Positions 1 through 9,557 of a DNA stretch of 35,651 nucleotides are shown here, piece by piece (within the stretch, counting starts at the first letter, position 1; the number at the start of each line of letters is the position of its first letter). Source of the stretch: an uncultured Pelagibacteraceae bacterium. GTDB lineage: Bacteria; Pseudomonadota; Alphaproteobacteria; Pelagibacterales; Pelagibacteraceae. Made by a program: the position numbers and the translations under genes. Below the pieces are notes generated by a model. It was given only the letters and a program-made list of their open reading frames with translations. It had not been told where the DNA came from and did no database searches. The stretch covers positions 1 through 35,651 of the forward strand of contig CACGDW010000007.1 of assembly GCA_902571925.1 (NCBI GenBank). The letters run 5' to 3'.

Positions 1-84
1 AGAAAATTAAAAATATCCAGAATTGCATTAAGACAACTTGGATTGCAAGGTAAAATACCTGGATTAGTAAAATCAAGTTGGTAG
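1..84 (+). CDS. rpsN: 30S ribosomal protein S14, C-terminal end (partial)
   Basis: The window opens inside a reading frame that runs to a TAG at 82-84. The 27 visible residues contain SRIALRQLG, then GKIPG and a final KSSW, which match the conserved C-terminus of bacterial S14 (SRIxLRELAxxGxIPGxxKASW). S14 is a head protein of the 30S subunit. Its place directly before rpsH is the standard spc operon order, which supports the call. The zinc-binding or zinc-free form of S14 cannot be told because the N-terminus lies outside the window. Confidence 0.93.
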   Translation, partial: RKLKISRIALRQLGLQGKIPGLVKSSW

Positions 85-94
85 AAAGGATTAT

Positions 95-490
95 ATGAGT
101 TTAAGTGACCCAATTGGCGATATGATAGCAAGAGTTAAGAACGCTCAATCTAGAAGTCATAAAAAAGTTGAATTACCATCATCAAAATTTAAAACAAAAA
201 TTGCTGATATACTTAAAAATGAGGGTTTCATAAAAGATTTTAAGATAGACGCAAAAGATAACAAATCAGTTCTATCTTTAGAGTTAAAATATCACTCTGG
301 CAACCCTGTCATTAGCGCATTTGAAAGAGTATCTAAACCTGGAAGAAGAATATTTTCAAGTGCGGATGGATTACCTAAGATTAACAATGGTCTTGGAATA
401 GCAATTATATCTACACCAAAGGGTGTGATGACTGATATTGATGCTCGGAAAGAAAGAGTTGGTGGCGAAATAATTTGTAAGGTGTTTTAA
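95..490 (+). CDS. rpsH: 30S ribosomal protein S8
   Basis: 131 residues, the usual length for S8. It opens with MSLSDPIGDMIARVKNAQ, the conserved start of the family, and ends with the diagnostic STPKGVMTDIDAR and GGEIICKVF. S8 binds the central domain of 16S rRNA and helps organise the 30S platform; in E. coli it is also the translational repressor of the spc operon. An AAAGGA just upstream (86-91) is a plausible ribosome binding site. The stop codon overlaps the first base of rplF, so the two are translationally coupled. Confidence 0.97.
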   Translation: MSLSDPIGDMIARVKNAQSRSHKKVELPSSKFKTKIADILKNEGFIKDFKIDAKDNKSVLSLELKYHSGNPVISAFERVSKPGRRIFSSADGLPKINNGLGIAIISTPKGVMTDIDARKERVGGEIICKVF

Positions 491-1029
491 TGTCTAAAAT
501 AGGTAAAATAAATATTTCAATTCCAGAAAAAGTAAAAGTTGCTTTAGCGGGTAATATTTTGAATATTGAGGGACCATTAGGTAAAAAATCAATAAATGTT
601 GATCTAGAAATTTTTAGTTTAGATATAAAAGATGGGAAAGAAATTTCTATCAAACCTAAAAAAGTCGATCAAGACACTAAAAGATTGTGGGGTATGAATA
701 GGAGTTTAATAAATAATGCAGTTATAGGCTCAAGTTCAGGATATGAAAAAACCCTTGAGTTAGTAGGGGTTGGCTACAGAGCGGCATTAAAAGGAACCCA
801 ATTAAATTTACAATTAGGTTACAGTCATGATATCAACTTTGATATTCCAGCAGGAGTAAAAATTACAGTGGAAAAACAAACAACATTGAAAATTACTGGT
901 CACGATAAACAACAGGTAGGTTCAGTAGCCTCAAAACTAAAAACATTAAGAAAAATTGAACCTTATAAAGGAAAGGGTGTTAGAGAAAAAGGTCAATATA
1001 TTTTAAAGAAAGAGGGTAAGAAAAAATAA
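490..1029 (+). CDS. rplF: 50S ribosomal protein L6
   Basis: 179 residues, normal for L6. Two repeated alpha/beta domains are recognisable: an N-terminal one from about residue 1 to 80 ([14 protein letters not shown]) and a C-terminal one ending in [16 protein letters not shown], the conserved 23S rRNA-binding segment, followed by a Lys-rich tail. L6 sits near the factor-binding site of the 50S subunit. The start overlaps the rpsH stop by one base (TAATG) and the stop overlaps the rplR start in the same way. Confidence 0.97.
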   Translation: MSKIGKINISIPEKVKVALAGNILNIEGPLGKKSINVDLEIFSLDIKDGKEISIKPKKVDQDTKRLWGMNRSLINNAVIGSSSGYEKTLELVGVGYRAALKGTQLNLQLGYSHDINFDIPAGVKITVEKQTTLKITGHDKQQVGSVASKLKTLRKIEPYKGKGVREKGQYILKKEGKKK

Positions 1030-1385
1030 TGAAAATTAATACCAGAATAAGGAAAAAGTTTAGAGTTAGCAACAAAGTTAAAAAAGTATCCTCTAATGAT
1101 AGATTTCGACTTAGCATTAATAGATCGTCTAAAAATATTTCTGCTCAAATTATAGATGATACGAAAAGTGTTACACTTATTTCAGCTTCATCAACTGAAA
1201 AAGATATAAAACAAAACTCTAAAATTAATAAAACGGAATTATCAAAAATAGTTGCAGAAAAACTTGCAAAAAAAGCTCAAGATAAGAAAATTAAAAAGAT
1301 ATATTTTGATAGAGGTATTTATAAATATCATGGAAGAGTAAAAATTTTTGCTGAAACTCTTCGAAAAAATGGAATGGAGTTTTAA
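1029..1385 (+). CDS. rplR: 50S ribosomal protein L18
   Basis: 118 residues, typical length. The conserved [22 protein letters not shown] block, where the family has RLSVxRSNxHIYAQIID, and the C-terminal [20 protein letters not shown] identify L18. It binds 5S rRNA and helps to anchor it in the central protuberance. The very basic N-terminus ([13 protein letters not shown]) is normal for the family. It starts on the last base of rplF and ends three bases before rpsE. Confidence 0.97.
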   Translation: MKINTRIRKKFRVSNKVKKVSSNDRFRLSINRSSKNISAQIIDDTKSVTLISASSTEKDIKQNSKINKTELSKIVAEKLAKKAQDKKIKKIYFDRGIYKYHGRVKIFAETLRKNGMEF

Positions 1386-1388
1386 TAT

Positions 1389-1904
1389 ATGAATTTTAAT
1401 AAAGAAAAAAAAAATGACGATATTCTAGAGAAATTGGTTCATATAAATCGTATAACCAAAGTTGTTAAAGGTGGAAGAAGATTTGGCTTCTCTGCTTTAG
1501 TAGTAGTAGGAAATCAAGCCGGAAAAATAGGAATAGCCCACGCCAAAGCAAAACAAGTTCCAGATGCTATTAAAAAGGCAAATGAAATGGCCAGACGAAA
1601 ATTAATACAAATACCGTTAAGAGAAGGTAGAACTTTGCATCATGACGTTAAAGCTAAAGATGGATCTGGAAAAATAGTTTTGAGAGCTGCTTCAAAGGGA
1701 ACTGGTATCATTGCTGGTGGTCCTGTAAGAGCTGTTTGTGAAGTCCTAGGTGTAAAAGATATTGTTGCTAAATCTATGGGAACATCTAATGCACATAATG
1801 TTATTAGAGCCACAATGAAAGCTTTACTGAAACAAAATTCACCAAAACAAATTTCTAGCATCAGAAATAAAAAAATTTCTGAAATAGTTGAAAAAAGAGG
1901 ATAA
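1389..1904 (+). CDS. rpsE: 30S ribosomal protein S5
   Basis: 171 residues. The double-stranded-RNA-binding-like N-terminal domain shows [21 protein letters not shown] (about residues 17-37) and the C-terminal domain shows [22 protein letters not shown], both diagnostic of S5. S5 lies at the mRNA entry tunnel and influences decoding accuracy. There is a run of ten A at 1405-1414 near the start. Its stop codon overlaps the rplO start by one base, so there is no room for rpmD (L30), which normally sits between these two genes. Confidence 0.97.
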   Translation: MNFNKEKKNDDILEKLVHINRITKVVKGGRRFGFSALVVVGNQAGKIGIAHAKAKQVPDAIKKANEMARRKLIQIPLREGRTLHHDVKAKDGSGKIVLRAASKGTGIIAGGPVRAVCEVLGVKDIVAKSMGTSNAHNVIRATMKALLKQNSPKQISSIRNKKISEIVEKRG

Positions 1905-2356
1905 TGATTAGATTAAATAACAGAGATAGAATAAACAAATTAAAAATCAGAGTTGGTCGAGGTATAGGTTCTGGTAAAGGGAAAACCTCTGGTAGAGGTG
2001 TTAAAGGACAAAAATCAAGATCAGGTGTTGCAATTAAAAGTTTTGAAGGTGGTCAAATGCCTTTGTATAGAAGATTACCTAAACGTGGTTTTAATCCAAT
2101 AAGTAGAAAAAATATTGCAATTTTGAATTTAGATAAAATTCAATCTTTTATTGATAAAAAAAGTATTAAAATCAGTGATACTTTAAACTCTGATTTGTTA
2201 AAAAAATTAAAGATTATAAATAAAAATTCAATTAAACTTAAGATTTTAGGTTCTGGAGAAATTAAAAGCAAAATTAATATTGAGGCAGATCTTGCATCTA
2301 AATCGGCTATTGAAAAACTTGAAAAAGTAGGTGGATCAATTCAACTAAAAAAATAG
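1904..2356 (+). CDS. rplO: 50S ribosomal protein L15
   Basis: 150 residues, normal length. The glycine/lysine-rich N-terminal extension ([19 protein letters not shown]) that threads into 23S rRNA, followed by [15 protein letters not shown], is diagnostic. The C-terminal globular half is more diverged, with the family ILGxGEIxxK pattern and the end VGGSIQL. It overlaps rpsE by one base and is followed nine bases later by secY, the conserved rplO-secY pairing. Confidence 0.96.
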   Translation: MIRLNNRDRINKLKIRVGRGIGSGKGKTSGRGVKGQKSRSGVAIKSFEGGQMPLYRRLPKRGFNPISRKNIAILNLDKIQSFIDKKSIKISDTLNSDLLKKLKIINKNSIKLKILGSGEIKSKINIEADLASKSAIEKLEKVGGSIQLKK

Positions 2357-2365
2357 TAAAATTAA

Positions 2366-3646
2366 ATGAGTTCTACATCATCAAGTAATGATTTAAGAAA
2401 TAGAATAATATTCACTATTGCTATTTTAGCAGTATATAGATTTGGTACATTTGTACCTTTACCCGGTATTGATCCAGAGCAACTCAAAATTATGATGGAA
2501 GGTAATCAAAAAGGATTACTTGGTATGTTTAATGTTTTTGCTGGTGGAGCAGTAAGTAGAATGGCTATCTTTGCTCTAGGTATTATGCCATATATTTCTT
2601 CCTCTATTATAGTACAACTTTTAACTGGAGTTTCTGATTATTTTAAAAATCTAAAATCTCAAGGAGAAATAGGAAGATCTAAGATAACTCAGATAACACG
2701 TTATGGAACTGTCTTACTTGCTACTGTACAAGGCTATGGTCTTTCTGTTGGACTAGAGTCCTCAGCAAACTTAGTTATTGACCCAGGATTATTTTTCAAA
2801 ATTTCAACAGTAACAACAATAGTCGCAGGAACAATTTTTTTAATGTGGTTAGGTGAGCAGATAACTCAAAGGGGAATTGGAAATGGAATATCATTAATTA
2901 TTTTTGCTGGTATAGTTGCAGAAATTCCAAGAGCTCTAGTAACAACTTTTGAATTAGGAAGAACTGGTGCCATTTCTACTCTTATGATTATATTAATTTT
3001 TGTTTTATTGATTGGCACAATACTTTTTATAGTTTTTATGGAAAGAGCTCTAAGAAAAATATTAATAAATTACCCGAAAAGACAAATGGGTAACAAGATG
3101 TACGGTGGAGAGTCTTCACATTTACCTCTCAAGATAAATCAAGCAGGAGTTATTCCTGCTATTTTTGCCTCTGCTTTACTACTACTCCCAGTGACTTTTT
3201 CAAACTTTAATTTTTCTGATAATGAAACTTTTTTAAATTTAAGTTCATATTTTACTCAAGGTCAACCTCTCTATATGCTGTTATATGCATCAGGAATAAT
3301 TTTTTTTACTTTCTTTTATACTTCAATAACTTTTAATCCAACTGAAACTGCAGATAATTTAAGAAAATATGGAGGATTTATCCCAGGCATAAGACCAGGA
3401 GAAAGCACAGCGATTTATATTGAAAATATTTTAACAAAACTGACTACGATCGGTGCCTTGTATCTAACTTTGGTTTGCTTAATGCCAGAATTTTTGATTG
3501 CAAATTATCCTATTCCTTTTTATTTAGGAGGAACTTCTATTTTGATTGTTGTTGTTGTGGCAATTGACACAGTAACTCAAATACAAACAAGATTAATGAG
3601 TTCGCAATATGAACAATTAATTAAAAAAACTAAATTTGGTAGATAA
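2366..3646 (+). CDS. secY: Preprotein translocase subunit SecY
   Basis: 426 residues, close to the family norm of about 430-440, with ten hydrophobic segments. It is the channel-forming subunit of the SecYEG translocon in the inner membrane. Recognisable family marks are YRFGTFVPLPGID in the first segment, the GGAVSRMAIFALGIMPYISSSI plug and second-segment region, GEQITQRGIGNGISLIIFAGIV, the cytoplasmic PKRQMG loop, and NPTETADNLRKYGGFIPGIRPG in the loop before segment 9. It keeps the usual rplO-secY-adk order. rpmJ, which follows secY in E. coli, is not here, as is usual in Alphaproteobacteria. Confidence 0.97.
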   Translation: MSSTSSSNDLRNRIIFTIAILAVYRFGTFVPLPGIDPEQLKIMMEGNQKGLLGMFNVFAGGAVSRMAIFALGIMPYISSSIIVQLLTGVSDYFKNLKSQGEIGRSKITQITRYGTVLLATVQGYGLSVGLESSANLVIDPGLFFKISTVTTIVAGTIFLMWLGEQITQRGIGNGISLIIFAGIVAEIPRALVTTFELGRTGAISTLMIILIFVLLIGTILFIVFMERALRKILINYPKRQMGNKMYGGESSHLPLKINQAGVIPAIFASALLLLPVTFSNFNFSDNETFLNLSSYFTQGQPLYMLLYASGIIFFTFFYTSITFNPTETADNLRKYGGFIPGIRPGESTAIYIENILTKLTTIGALYLTLVCLMPEFLIANYPIPFYLGGTSILIVVVVAIDTVTQIQTRLMSSQYEQLIKKTKFGR

Positions 3647-3652
3647 AGAGAA

Positions 3653-4216
3653 GTGAACTTAATTTTATTTGGACCACCAGGTGCTGGAAAAGGTACTCAG
3701 GCTAAACATTTAGTTAAAAAATTAAATGGTTTTCAAGTTTCCACGGGTGAAATGTTAAGACAGGAAATTCAAAAAGATACTGAAATAGGTAAAAAAATAA
3801 TCAATGATATGAATGACGGTAAATTTGTTAATGATGAAATTGTTAATCAACTTATTGAAAATATTATATTTGATAATCAAAAAAAAAGTAATTTGATATT
3901 TGATGGATATCCCAGGTCATTAAGTCAGGCAAAAAATTTAGATATAATACTAAATAAATCAAATCAAAAAATAGACTATATTTTTTTTCTCAATGTTAAT
4001 AAGGAAACTATTATTAAAAGAATTGAAAAAAGAAAAGTTTTAGAAAAAAGATTAGATGACGATTCTGTTACTATTCTTAAAAGATATGATAAATATATGG
4101 ACACAACACAGCCTTTGTTAAATTTCTACTCAAAAAATTCAAATTTTTACGAAATAGATGGAACTTTAAAAATTGACGAAATAACAGCCAAAATAGATGC
4201 TTTTCTGAAGGTTTAA
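3653..4216 (+). CDS. adk: Adenylate kinase, short (LID-less) form
   Basis: 187 residues. It catalyses AMP + ATP to 2 ADP in the cytoplasm. The P-loop GPPGAGKGTQ is at residues 7-16, the AMP-binding segment has STGEMLRQE, and FDGYPRSLSQA is the family FDGFPR motif. The LID domain is the short kind: after RIEKRK only a few residues precede the KRLDDD motif, with no zinc-type insertion, which accounts for the length below the 214 residues of E. coli Adk. The start is GTG, six bases after the secY stop and preceded by AGAGAA, a usable ribosome binding site. Confidence 0.95.
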   Translation: MNLILFGPPGAGKGTQAKHLVKKLNGFQVSTGEMLRQEIQKDTEIGKKIINDMNDGKFVNDEIVNQLIENIIFDNQKKSNLIFDGYPRSLSQAKNLDIILNKSNQKIDYIFFLNVNKETIIKRIEKRKVLEKRLDDDSVTILKRYDKYMDTTQPLLNFYSKNSNFYEIDGTLKIDEITAKIDAFLKV

Positions 4217-4220
4217 GAAG

Positions 4221-4248
4221 TTGACTTTAAAAGATCTTATTATATAAA
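4221..4248 (+). promoter_or_regulatory. Predicted sigma-70-like promoter of rpsM-rpsK-rpoA-rplQ
   Basis: The 56-base adk-rpsM gap contains TTGACT at 4221-4226 and TATAAA at 4243-4248, separated by 16 bases. Both are one mismatch from the -35 and -10 consensus. Transcription would begin around 4255, giving an untranslated leader of only about 18 bases. The position suits an independent promoter for the alpha operon, which in many bacteria is separately controlled. The call rests on the motifs alone. Confidence 0.6.
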
Positions 4249-4272
4249 AGGCACAAATTTATCACTTATCTT

Positions 4273-4656
4273 ATGGCTCGTATTGCAGGTATCAACATTC
4301 CACAAAACAAATTAGTTCATATAGGTTTAACTTACATATATGGGGTAGGAGACAAATTTTCTAAACAAATTTGCAAGTCATTAGAAATACCTAAAGAAAA
4401 AAGAGTAAATCAATTGACTGATGATGAAATTTTAAAAATTAGAGAATATATAGACCAAAACTTTAAAGTTGAAGGTGATTTAAGAAGAGATTATTCTTTA
4501 AGTATAAAAAGATTAATAGATCTTGCATGTTACCGAGGTTCAAGGCATAGAAAAAAATTACCTGTAAGAGGTCAAAGAACGAGATGTAATGCTAGAACAC
4601 GAAAAGGAAAAGCAATCGCTATCGCTGGAAAAAAACTAACACCACTTAAGAAATAA
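4273..4656 (+). CDS. rpsM: 30S ribosomal protein S13
   Basis: 127 residues, slightly longer than the usual 118-122. It opens with [26 protein letters not shown], the conserved S13 start, and has [26 protein letters not shown] near the end, the tRNA-contacting tail. S13 sits in the 30S head and forms bridges to the 50S subunit. It is the first gene of the alpha operon here, right after the predicted promoter at 4221-4248, and is followed two bases later by rpsK. Confidence 0.97.
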   Translation: MARIAGINIPQNKLVHIGLTYIYGVGDKFSKQICKSLEIPKEKRVNQLTDDEILKIREYIDQNFKVEGDLRRDYSLSIKRLIDLACYRGSRHRKKLPVRGQRTRCNARTRKGKAIAIAGKKLTPLKK

Positions 4657-4658
4657 AT

Positions 4659-5108
4659 ATGGCAAAAGTTGAAAAGGTTGAGAATAAAGATCAAAAAGTT
4701 GAAAAATCAACAAAAAAAACTAATAAAAGTTCTTATTCTAAAAAAAAAAAAACTAAAAAGAATATTTTGAATGGTATTGCTTATGTTCAATCAACATTTA
4801 ATAACACAATAATTTCAATAGCAGATACCAATGGAAATGTTATATCCTGGGCATCCGCAGGTCAAAAAGGTTTTAAAGGATCAAGAAAATCAACACCATA
4901 TGCTGCTCAAGTAGCAGCGGAATCTGCAGCTTCAAAAGCTCTCGAATATGGTATGAAAACTTTATCAGTAGAAGTAAAAGGACCAGGTTCAGGTCGTGAA
5001 ACTGCTTTAAGAGCCTTACAAGCTAGAGGATTTAAGATTTTATCAATTAAAGATACAACACCAATGCCACATAATGGAACTAGACCACCGAAAAAAAGGA
5101 GAGTTTAA
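4659..5108 (+). CDS. rpsK: 30S ribosomal protein S11 with Lys-rich N-terminal extension
   Basis: 149 residues, about 20 longer than typical S11. The core is clear: [22 protein letters not shown], then [18 protein letters not shown] and the basic C-terminus RPPKKRRV. S11 lies on the 30S platform near the mRNA exit. The extra length is a low-complexity Lys/Glu/Ser N-terminus (residues 1 to about 35) containing SKKKKTKKN, encoded across 13 consecutive A at 4740-4752. An internal start cannot be excluded, but no other ATG in this stretch precedes the core. The stop overlaps the rpoA start by one base. Confidence 0.95.
   Translation: MAKVEKVENKDQKVEKSTKKTNKSSYSKKKKTKKNILNGIAYVQSTFNNTIISIADTNGNVISWASAGQKGFKGSRKSTPYAAQVAAESAASKALEYGMKTLSVEVKGPGSGRETALRALQARGFKILSIKDTTPMPHNGTRPPKKRRV
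4740..4752 (+). repeat. 13-base poly-A run inside rpsK
   Basis: Thirteen consecutive A encode four lysines and the first base of the next Thr codon. Homopolymers of this length are prone to RNA polymerase slippage and to sequencing error. The frame reads through cleanly as given, so the count is consistent with an intact gene. Confidence 0.85.
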
Positions 5109-6136
5109 TGGAGACAGAAAATGTTAATATAAAAAATTGGAAATCACTTATAAAACCAGCAAAGTTAGATGTTAAAATTAGTGATGATTTAACCCACGCA
5201 ACAATTGTTGCTGAGCCCCTTGAAAAAGGTTATGGTCTTACTTTAGGTAACTCACTAAGAAGAATATTATTATCATCAATTAGAGGTGCTGCTGTAACTT
5301 CAATACAAGTTGATGGAGTTTTACACGAGTTTACATCGATTAAAGGTGTTCGAGAAGATGTTACAGATATAGTTTTAAATGTAAAGTCGCTAGCTCTCAA
5401 GTGTGCTTCTGAAGGAACAAAGAAGTTGATTTTAGATGCTAAAGGCCCAGGCGAAATTAAAGCCTCTGATATAACTTCAGTGACAGATGTTGAGATTTTA
5501 AATCCAGATTTAGTAATCTGTAATTTAGATGAAAAAACAAATTTTCATATGGAAATGAATGTAAATACGGGAAAAGGTTATGTACCTGCTGAACTTAATA
5601 AACCAGAGGAACCCCCACTAGGTTTGATAGCTATTGACTCACTATATAGCCCAGTAAAAAAAGTTTCTTATTCTGTTAGTACAGCAAGAGAAGGTAAGGC
5701 ATTAGATTATGATAAATTGACTATGGAAGTTGAAACAAATGGATCTATATCAGCAGAAGATGCAGTTGCTTACTCAGCTAGAATTTTTCAGGATCAATTG
5801 AAAATGTTTGTTAATTTCGATGAACCAGTTGAGGCACCAGTTAAAGAGGTGTCGACTGAGCCAGAATTTAATAAAAATCTATTAAGAAAAGTAGATGAAC
5901 TTGAATTATCTGTAAGATCAATGAATTGTTTAAAAAATGATAATATAATTTACATAGGAGATTTAGTTCAAAAATCTGAGGGTGAAATGTTAAGAACACC
6001 GAATTTTGGAAGAAAATCATTAAATGAGATTAAAGAAGTGTTAACTGGCATGTCATTGTATTTAGGTATGGAAATTCCTAACTGGCCCCCAGATAATATA
6101 GCTGAAATGTCTAAAAAATTAGAGGAAGCTATTTAG
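5108..6136 (+). CDS. rpoA: DNA-directed RNA polymerase subunit alpha
   Basis: 342 residues, normal for alphaproteobacterial RpoA. The N-terminal dimerisation domain (about residues 15-235) has [22 protein letters not shown] and the [21 protein letters not shown] block. After an acidic linker, the C-terminal domain (about 260-325) has [16 protein letters not shown] and [14 protein letters not shown], the helix-hairpin-helix region that binds UP-element DNA and activators. It nucleates assembly of the core polymerase. The rpsK-rpoA-rplQ order is standard, with one-base overlap upstream and two bases to rplQ. Confidence 0.98.
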   Translation: METENVNIKNWKSLIKPAKLDVKISDDLTHATIVAEPLEKGYGLTLGNSLRRILLSSIRGAAVTSIQVDGVLHEFTSIKGVREDVTDIVLNVKSLALKCASEGTKKLILDAKGPGEIKASDITSVTDVEILNPDLVICNLDEKTNFHMEMNVNTGKGYVPAELNKPEEPPLGLIAIDSLYSPVKKVSYSVSTAREGKALDYDKLTMEVETNGSISAEDAVAYSARIFQDQLKMFVNFDEPVEAPVKEVSTEPEFNKNLLRKVDELELSVRSMNCLKNDNIIYIGDLVQKSEGEMLRTPNFGRKSLNEIKEVLTGMSLYLGMEIPNWPPDNIAEMSKKLEEAI

Positions 6137-6138
6137 TA

Positions 6139-6582
6139 ATGAAACATGGTTTTGCCAATAAAAAGTTAAATAGAACTTCAGAACACAGAAAAGCTCTATT
6201 AAAGAATATGCTTAATTCTCTTATAAAATATGAACAAATTAAAACAACATTACCAAAAGCAAAATTTTTAAAACCACAGGCTGACAAAATTATAACTTTA
6301 GGAAAAAAGGATACTTTACAAACAAGCAAATTACTAGTTTCTCAACTTCAAGACTCAAAATTAGCGAATAAAGTTAAAAAAACTCTTTCTAAAAGATATG
6401 AAAAAAGAAATGGTGGCTATACGCGAATAATTAAAGCTGGTTTTAGATACGGAGACAATGCACCTATGGCAATAATTGAATTTGTCGACAGAAATGTTGA
6501 GGCTAAAAGAGTTGATAAAAAGAAAAAAGATCCAACAAAAGAAGCTGAAAAAAAAGAAGAAAAAAAAGTAGCGACAGCTTAA
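6139..6582 (+). CDS. rplQ: 50S ribosomal protein L17
   Basis: 147 residues. The N-terminal 120 match L17: MKHGFANKKLNRTSEHRKALLKNM, TTLPKAKFLKPQADKII and GGYTRIIKAGFRYGDNAPMAIIEFVDR. The last 25 residues are a Lys/Glu-rich low-complexity tail ending in KKVATA; such tails occur in other alphaproteobacterial L17 proteins. L17 lies near the polypeptide exit tunnel. It is the last gene of the alpha operon; 22 bases of AT-rich DNA without a clear hairpin separate it from the next gene. Confidence 0.97.
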   Translation: MKHGFANKKLNRTSEHRKALLKNMLNSLIKYEQIKTTLPKAKFLKPQADKIITLGKKDTLQTSKLLVSQLQDSKLANKVKKTLSKRYEKRNGGYTRIIKAGFRYGDNAPMAIIEFVDRNVEAKRVDKKKKDPTKEAEKKEEKKVATA

Positions 6583-6604
6583 AAAAAATACTCTAATAAA
6601 AATT

Positions 6605-7516
6605 ATGATTAGGACATTTATCGTTGATAAGATGGATGTAAACATGCGTATTGATCGTTTGTTAAGAAGTAAATTAGGTAAAATTCCTCAAAGTCTAATT
6701 GAAAAAAGTTTAAGAAATGGAAAAATTAAGTTGAATAAAAAAAAAGTAAAAAGCTCATATAAAGTTAACTCAAATGACAAAATCGAATTATTTAATTTTG
6801 ATTTTAAAGAAGAAATCATACAAAAAAAAATTAAATATAAACCGTCAGATGAAATAATTAAATCTAATGAGGATTTAATCATCGATAATAATGATAATTT
6901 CATTGTTCTTAATAAAAGTTCAGGTATCTCTGTTCAAGGAGGAACAAAATCAAAAAAAAATTTAGTTGATATTTTTGCTAAAAGTGAAATTTTTCAAGGA
7001 ACAAAACCTTATTCAGTTCATAGATTAGATAAAGATACATCAGGTGTTTTTATAATGGCAAAAAATAGAGAAACTGCACAACTCTTAACATCTCTTTTTA
7101 GATTAAGGAAGGTCCATAAAACTTATTTGGCAATATGTCATGGAGAATTAGAAAAAAATTCTGGAGAATGGAATGATGATTTGTTGCGACATGATAATGG
7201 TAAAAGAATTATAGAAAAATCAAAAACAATTTATAAAGTTATTGATAAGAATTCTAATTCAAGTTTAGTTGAGATGAAACCTATAACTGGAAGAAAACAT
7301 CAACTAAGAAAACAACTCTTTAATATAGGTCATTCAATATATGGAGATCAAAAGTATAGATCATTATCCTCTACGAAAGGGATTAATAAAAATTTGATGT
7401 TACACTCTTATGAAATTAAATTTATGATTAAGGGGAACAAATATACTTATAAAGCATTATTACCAGAATATTTTAAAAAACTTCTTAAAATTAAAAGACT
7501 TAGTTTTCCAAATTAA
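6605..7516 (+). CDS. rluC: RluC/RluD-family 23S rRNA pseudouridine synthase
   Basis: 303 residues. It isomerises uridine to pseudouridine in large-subunit rRNA. An S4-like RNA-binding domain covers about residues 13-65 ([20 protein letters not shown], then NGKIKLN). The catalytic domain has the HRLDKDTSG motif with the catalytic aspartate at 142, then [10 protein letters not shown] and [18 protein letters not shown]. Length and the S4 domain fit RluC or RluD; the exact target uridines cannot be read from sequence, so the symbol is provisional. It follows rplQ by 22 bases. Its end overlaps the converging lipB gene by 17 bases. Confidence 0.9.
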   Translation: MIRTFIVDKMDVNMRIDRLLRSKLGKIPQSLIEKSLRNGKIKLNKKKVKSSYKVNSNDKIELFNFDFKEEIIQKKIKYKPSDEIIKSNEDLIIDNNDNFIVLNKSSGISVQGGTKSKKNLVDIFAKSEIFQGTKPYSVHRLDKDTSGVFIMAKNRETAQLLTSLFRLRKVHKTYLAICHGELEKNSGEWNDDLLRHDNGKRIIEKSKTIYKVIDKNSNSSLVEMKPITGRKHQLRKQLFNIGHSIYGDQKYRSLSSTKGINKNLMLHSYEIKFMIKGNKYTYKALLPEYFKKLLKIKRLSFPN

Positions 7517-8120
7517 AAATAAAATTTTTGATTAATTTATCTTTTAACTCTTTATAATTTTGATCATGTATTTTTTTTAGATTAGTTATATCCTTATCTT
7601 TAATACCACATGGTATAATTGAATCGTATTTTTTAAGATTATTATTAATATTAATTGAAAATCCGTGATATGCTATCCATTTACTCACTCTCACTCCTAT
7701 AGCAGCAACCTTTTTAATTTGTGAATTGTCATTAAACCAAATACCAATATTCTTTCTATCTGCAAAAGTTTCAATTTTATAATATTTTAAAGTATCAATG
7801 ATAGTTTTTTCAATTATTGAAATAAATTTTCTTATATCCTTTTTTCTTTTTTTTAAATCTATTACAAAGTAACAAATTAACTGACCTGATCCGTGATGAG
7901 TAATTTTTCCTCCTCTATTAGTTTTTAAAATTTTTATTGATTTATCAAGAATTTCACTTTCTTTGTAGCTAGTCCCTGCAGTATAAATATCATTATGTTC
8001 TAAAACCCAAATTAACTCTCTAAATTTCTTTTCGTGAATATCTAATAATCTTTTTTCCATGAGCTTTATCGCTCTATCGTATTTTACAGGTTTTTTCGAC
8101 TTTTTGATCTCTATATTCAT
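7500..8120 (-). CDS. lipB: Lipoyl(octanoyl) transferase LipB
   Basis: 206 residues. It transfers octanoyl from acyl carrier protein to the lipoyl domains of pyruvate and 2-oxoglutarate dehydrogenases and the glycine cleavage H protein. The family signature RGGxxTxHGPGQ appears as [12 protein letters not shown] (residues 69-80), with Ser in place of the usual Pro. The catalytic lysine is K137 in KVAAIGVRV and the catalytic cysteine is C171 in [15 protein letters not shown] follows the lysine as expected. It overlaps rluC tail to tail and diverges from mgtE across 60 bases. Confidence 0.92.
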   Translation of the reverse strand: MNIEIKKSKKPVKYDRAIKLMEKRLLDIHEKKFRELIWVLEHNDIYTAGTSYKESEILDKSIKILKTNRGGKITHHGSGQLICYFVIDLKKRKKDIRKFISIIEKTIIDTLKYYKIETFADRKNIGIWFNDNSQIKKVAAIGVRVSKWIAYHGFSININNNLKKYDSIIPCGIKDKDITNLKKIHDQNYKELKDKLIKNFIFNLEN

Positions 8121-8180
8121 TTAAAAATTGTAATCTTTATATTATGTATTAAAAGTTCCGACTGAATAATAGGAATTATT

Positions 8181-9554
8181 ATGACTTTAATAAAAAAAAT
8201 CAAAGATAAAAAAGTCAATTTTGAGTTTAATAAGGAATATATAAAAGTTGTTACCGATAAAATTAGTAACAATGATGCTTTATTTATAACAAATTCTTTC
8301 AAAGAAATGCATCCAGCAGATGCAGCGGACATAATTGAACATTTAAATCAAAATGACAGAGAGAATCTTATTAAACTAAATAATTTTAAAATTGATCCAG
8401 AGGTTTTTATTGAGCTAAATGAGTCTATCCAAACTGAAATTACAAAATATCTTTCATCAGAAGCTATTGTAAGTATTTTAAAAAATTTAGAGTCAGATGA
8501 TGCTATAGCAATTTTAGAGAACGTTGAAGAAAAAGATAAAAATGCAATATTAGGTTTATTACCTCCAAAGGATCGTTTTGCTTTACTAGAAGGTCTTAGT
8601 TATCCAGAGGATAGTGCTGCTAGGATAATGCAAAGAGAGTTTACCGCTATTCCAAGTAATTGGTTAGTAGGACAAACAATTGATTATTTACGTGAAAATA
8701 AAGATTTACCAGAGGAATTTCTTGAAATTTATATTGTAGATGAAAACTTTAAACCTGTTGGTACAGTGCCATCTTCAAAAGTTTTAAGAACTCCAAGAGA
8801 GTCTAAAATGTCTTCAATAATGGAAGACTCACCATTTTTAGTTCCTGTCGATATGGATAGAGAAGAGGTGGGACACTTATTTGAAAATTACAATTTAAAC
8901 TCAGCTTGTGTAGTAGATAAAAACGATAAATTAGTTGGAATGATTACATCTGATGATGTTCTAACAGTACTTAAAGAAGAAGCTGAAGAAGATGCACTTA
9001 GATTAGCAGGTGTTGGTGATGAAGAAATTACTGATGGTGTAATTACAAAAACAAAAAGAAGATTTAACTGGCTATTGTTAAATCTTTTTACAGCTTTTTT
9101 AGCAACTTATTGTATTAGTTTATTTGGAGCAACTATTGAACAAATGGTAGTTTTGGCATTTCTTATGCCAATAGTTGCATCGATGGGTGGTAATGCCGGA
9201 ATGCAGACTCTTGCAGTTACTGTAAGAACCCTTGCTACAAATGATTTAACAAAAAATAATTTTAATCAAAATATTTTAAAAGAATTTAACATAGGTATTT
9301 TAAATGGGATTATTTTTGCATTGATAAGTGCAGTTATAGTTCAACTTTGGTTTCAAGACTCTCAATTATCTTTAATCATTTCAATCTCAATGGTGTTAAC
9401 AATGATAGTAGCTGGGTTATTTGGAATATTAGTACCCGTTACTTTAAAAAAAATGAATATTGATCCTGCAATAGCTTCAAGTGTTTTTGTAACGACAATT
9501 ACAGATGTAATAGGTTTTGTTTCATTCTTAGGTGTTGGAGCTTATTTTTTATAA
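8181..9554 (+). CDS. mgtE: MgtE-family magnesium transporter
   Basis: 457 residues, the normal MgtE length. Three parts are visible: a cytoplasmic N-domain of helical repeats (about 35-135, with MHPADAADIIEHL), a CBS-domain pair (about 145-265, with SEARI-like EDSAARIM, then IMEDSPFLVPVDM and LVGMITSDDVL), and a five-helix membrane domain (about 285-457). The pore signature PIVASMGGNAGMQT is intact, and D442 in TTITDVIGF matches the aspartate that binds Mg2+ in the pore. It is a Mg2+-gated channel in the inner membrane. The 60-base upstream gap is too short for an M-box riboswitch. Confidence 0.95.
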   Translation: MTLIKKIKDKKVNFEFNKEYIKVVTDKISNNDALFITNSFKEMHPADAADIIEHLNQNDRENLIKLNNFKIDPEVFIELNESIQTEITKYLSSEAIVSILKNLESDDAIAILENVEEKDKNAILGLLPPKDRFALLEGLSYPEDSAARIMQREFTAIPSNWLVGQTIDYLRENKDLPEEFLEIYIVDENFKPVGTVPSSKVLRTPRESKMSSIMEDSPFLVPVDMDREEVGHLFENYNLNSACVVDKNDKLVGMITSDDVLTVLKEEAEEDALRLAGVGDEEITDGVITKTKRRFNWLLLNLFTAFLATYCISLFGATIEQMVVLAFLMPIVASMGGNAGMQTLAVTVRTLATNDLTKNNFNQNILKEFNIGILNGIIFALISAVIVQLWFQDSQLSLIISISMVLTMIVAGLFGILVPVTLKKMNIDPAIASSVFVTTITDVIGFVSFLGVGAYFL

Positions 9555-9557
9555 CTA

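Noticed and set aside
6583..6604. Possible intrinsic terminator after rplQ
   Set aside because: The stretch is A-rich without an inverted repeat.
8121..8180. Possible Mg2+ riboswitch (M-box) before mgtE
   Set aside because: Only 60 bases lie between lipB and mgtE, too short for an M-box, and no helical pattern is apparent.
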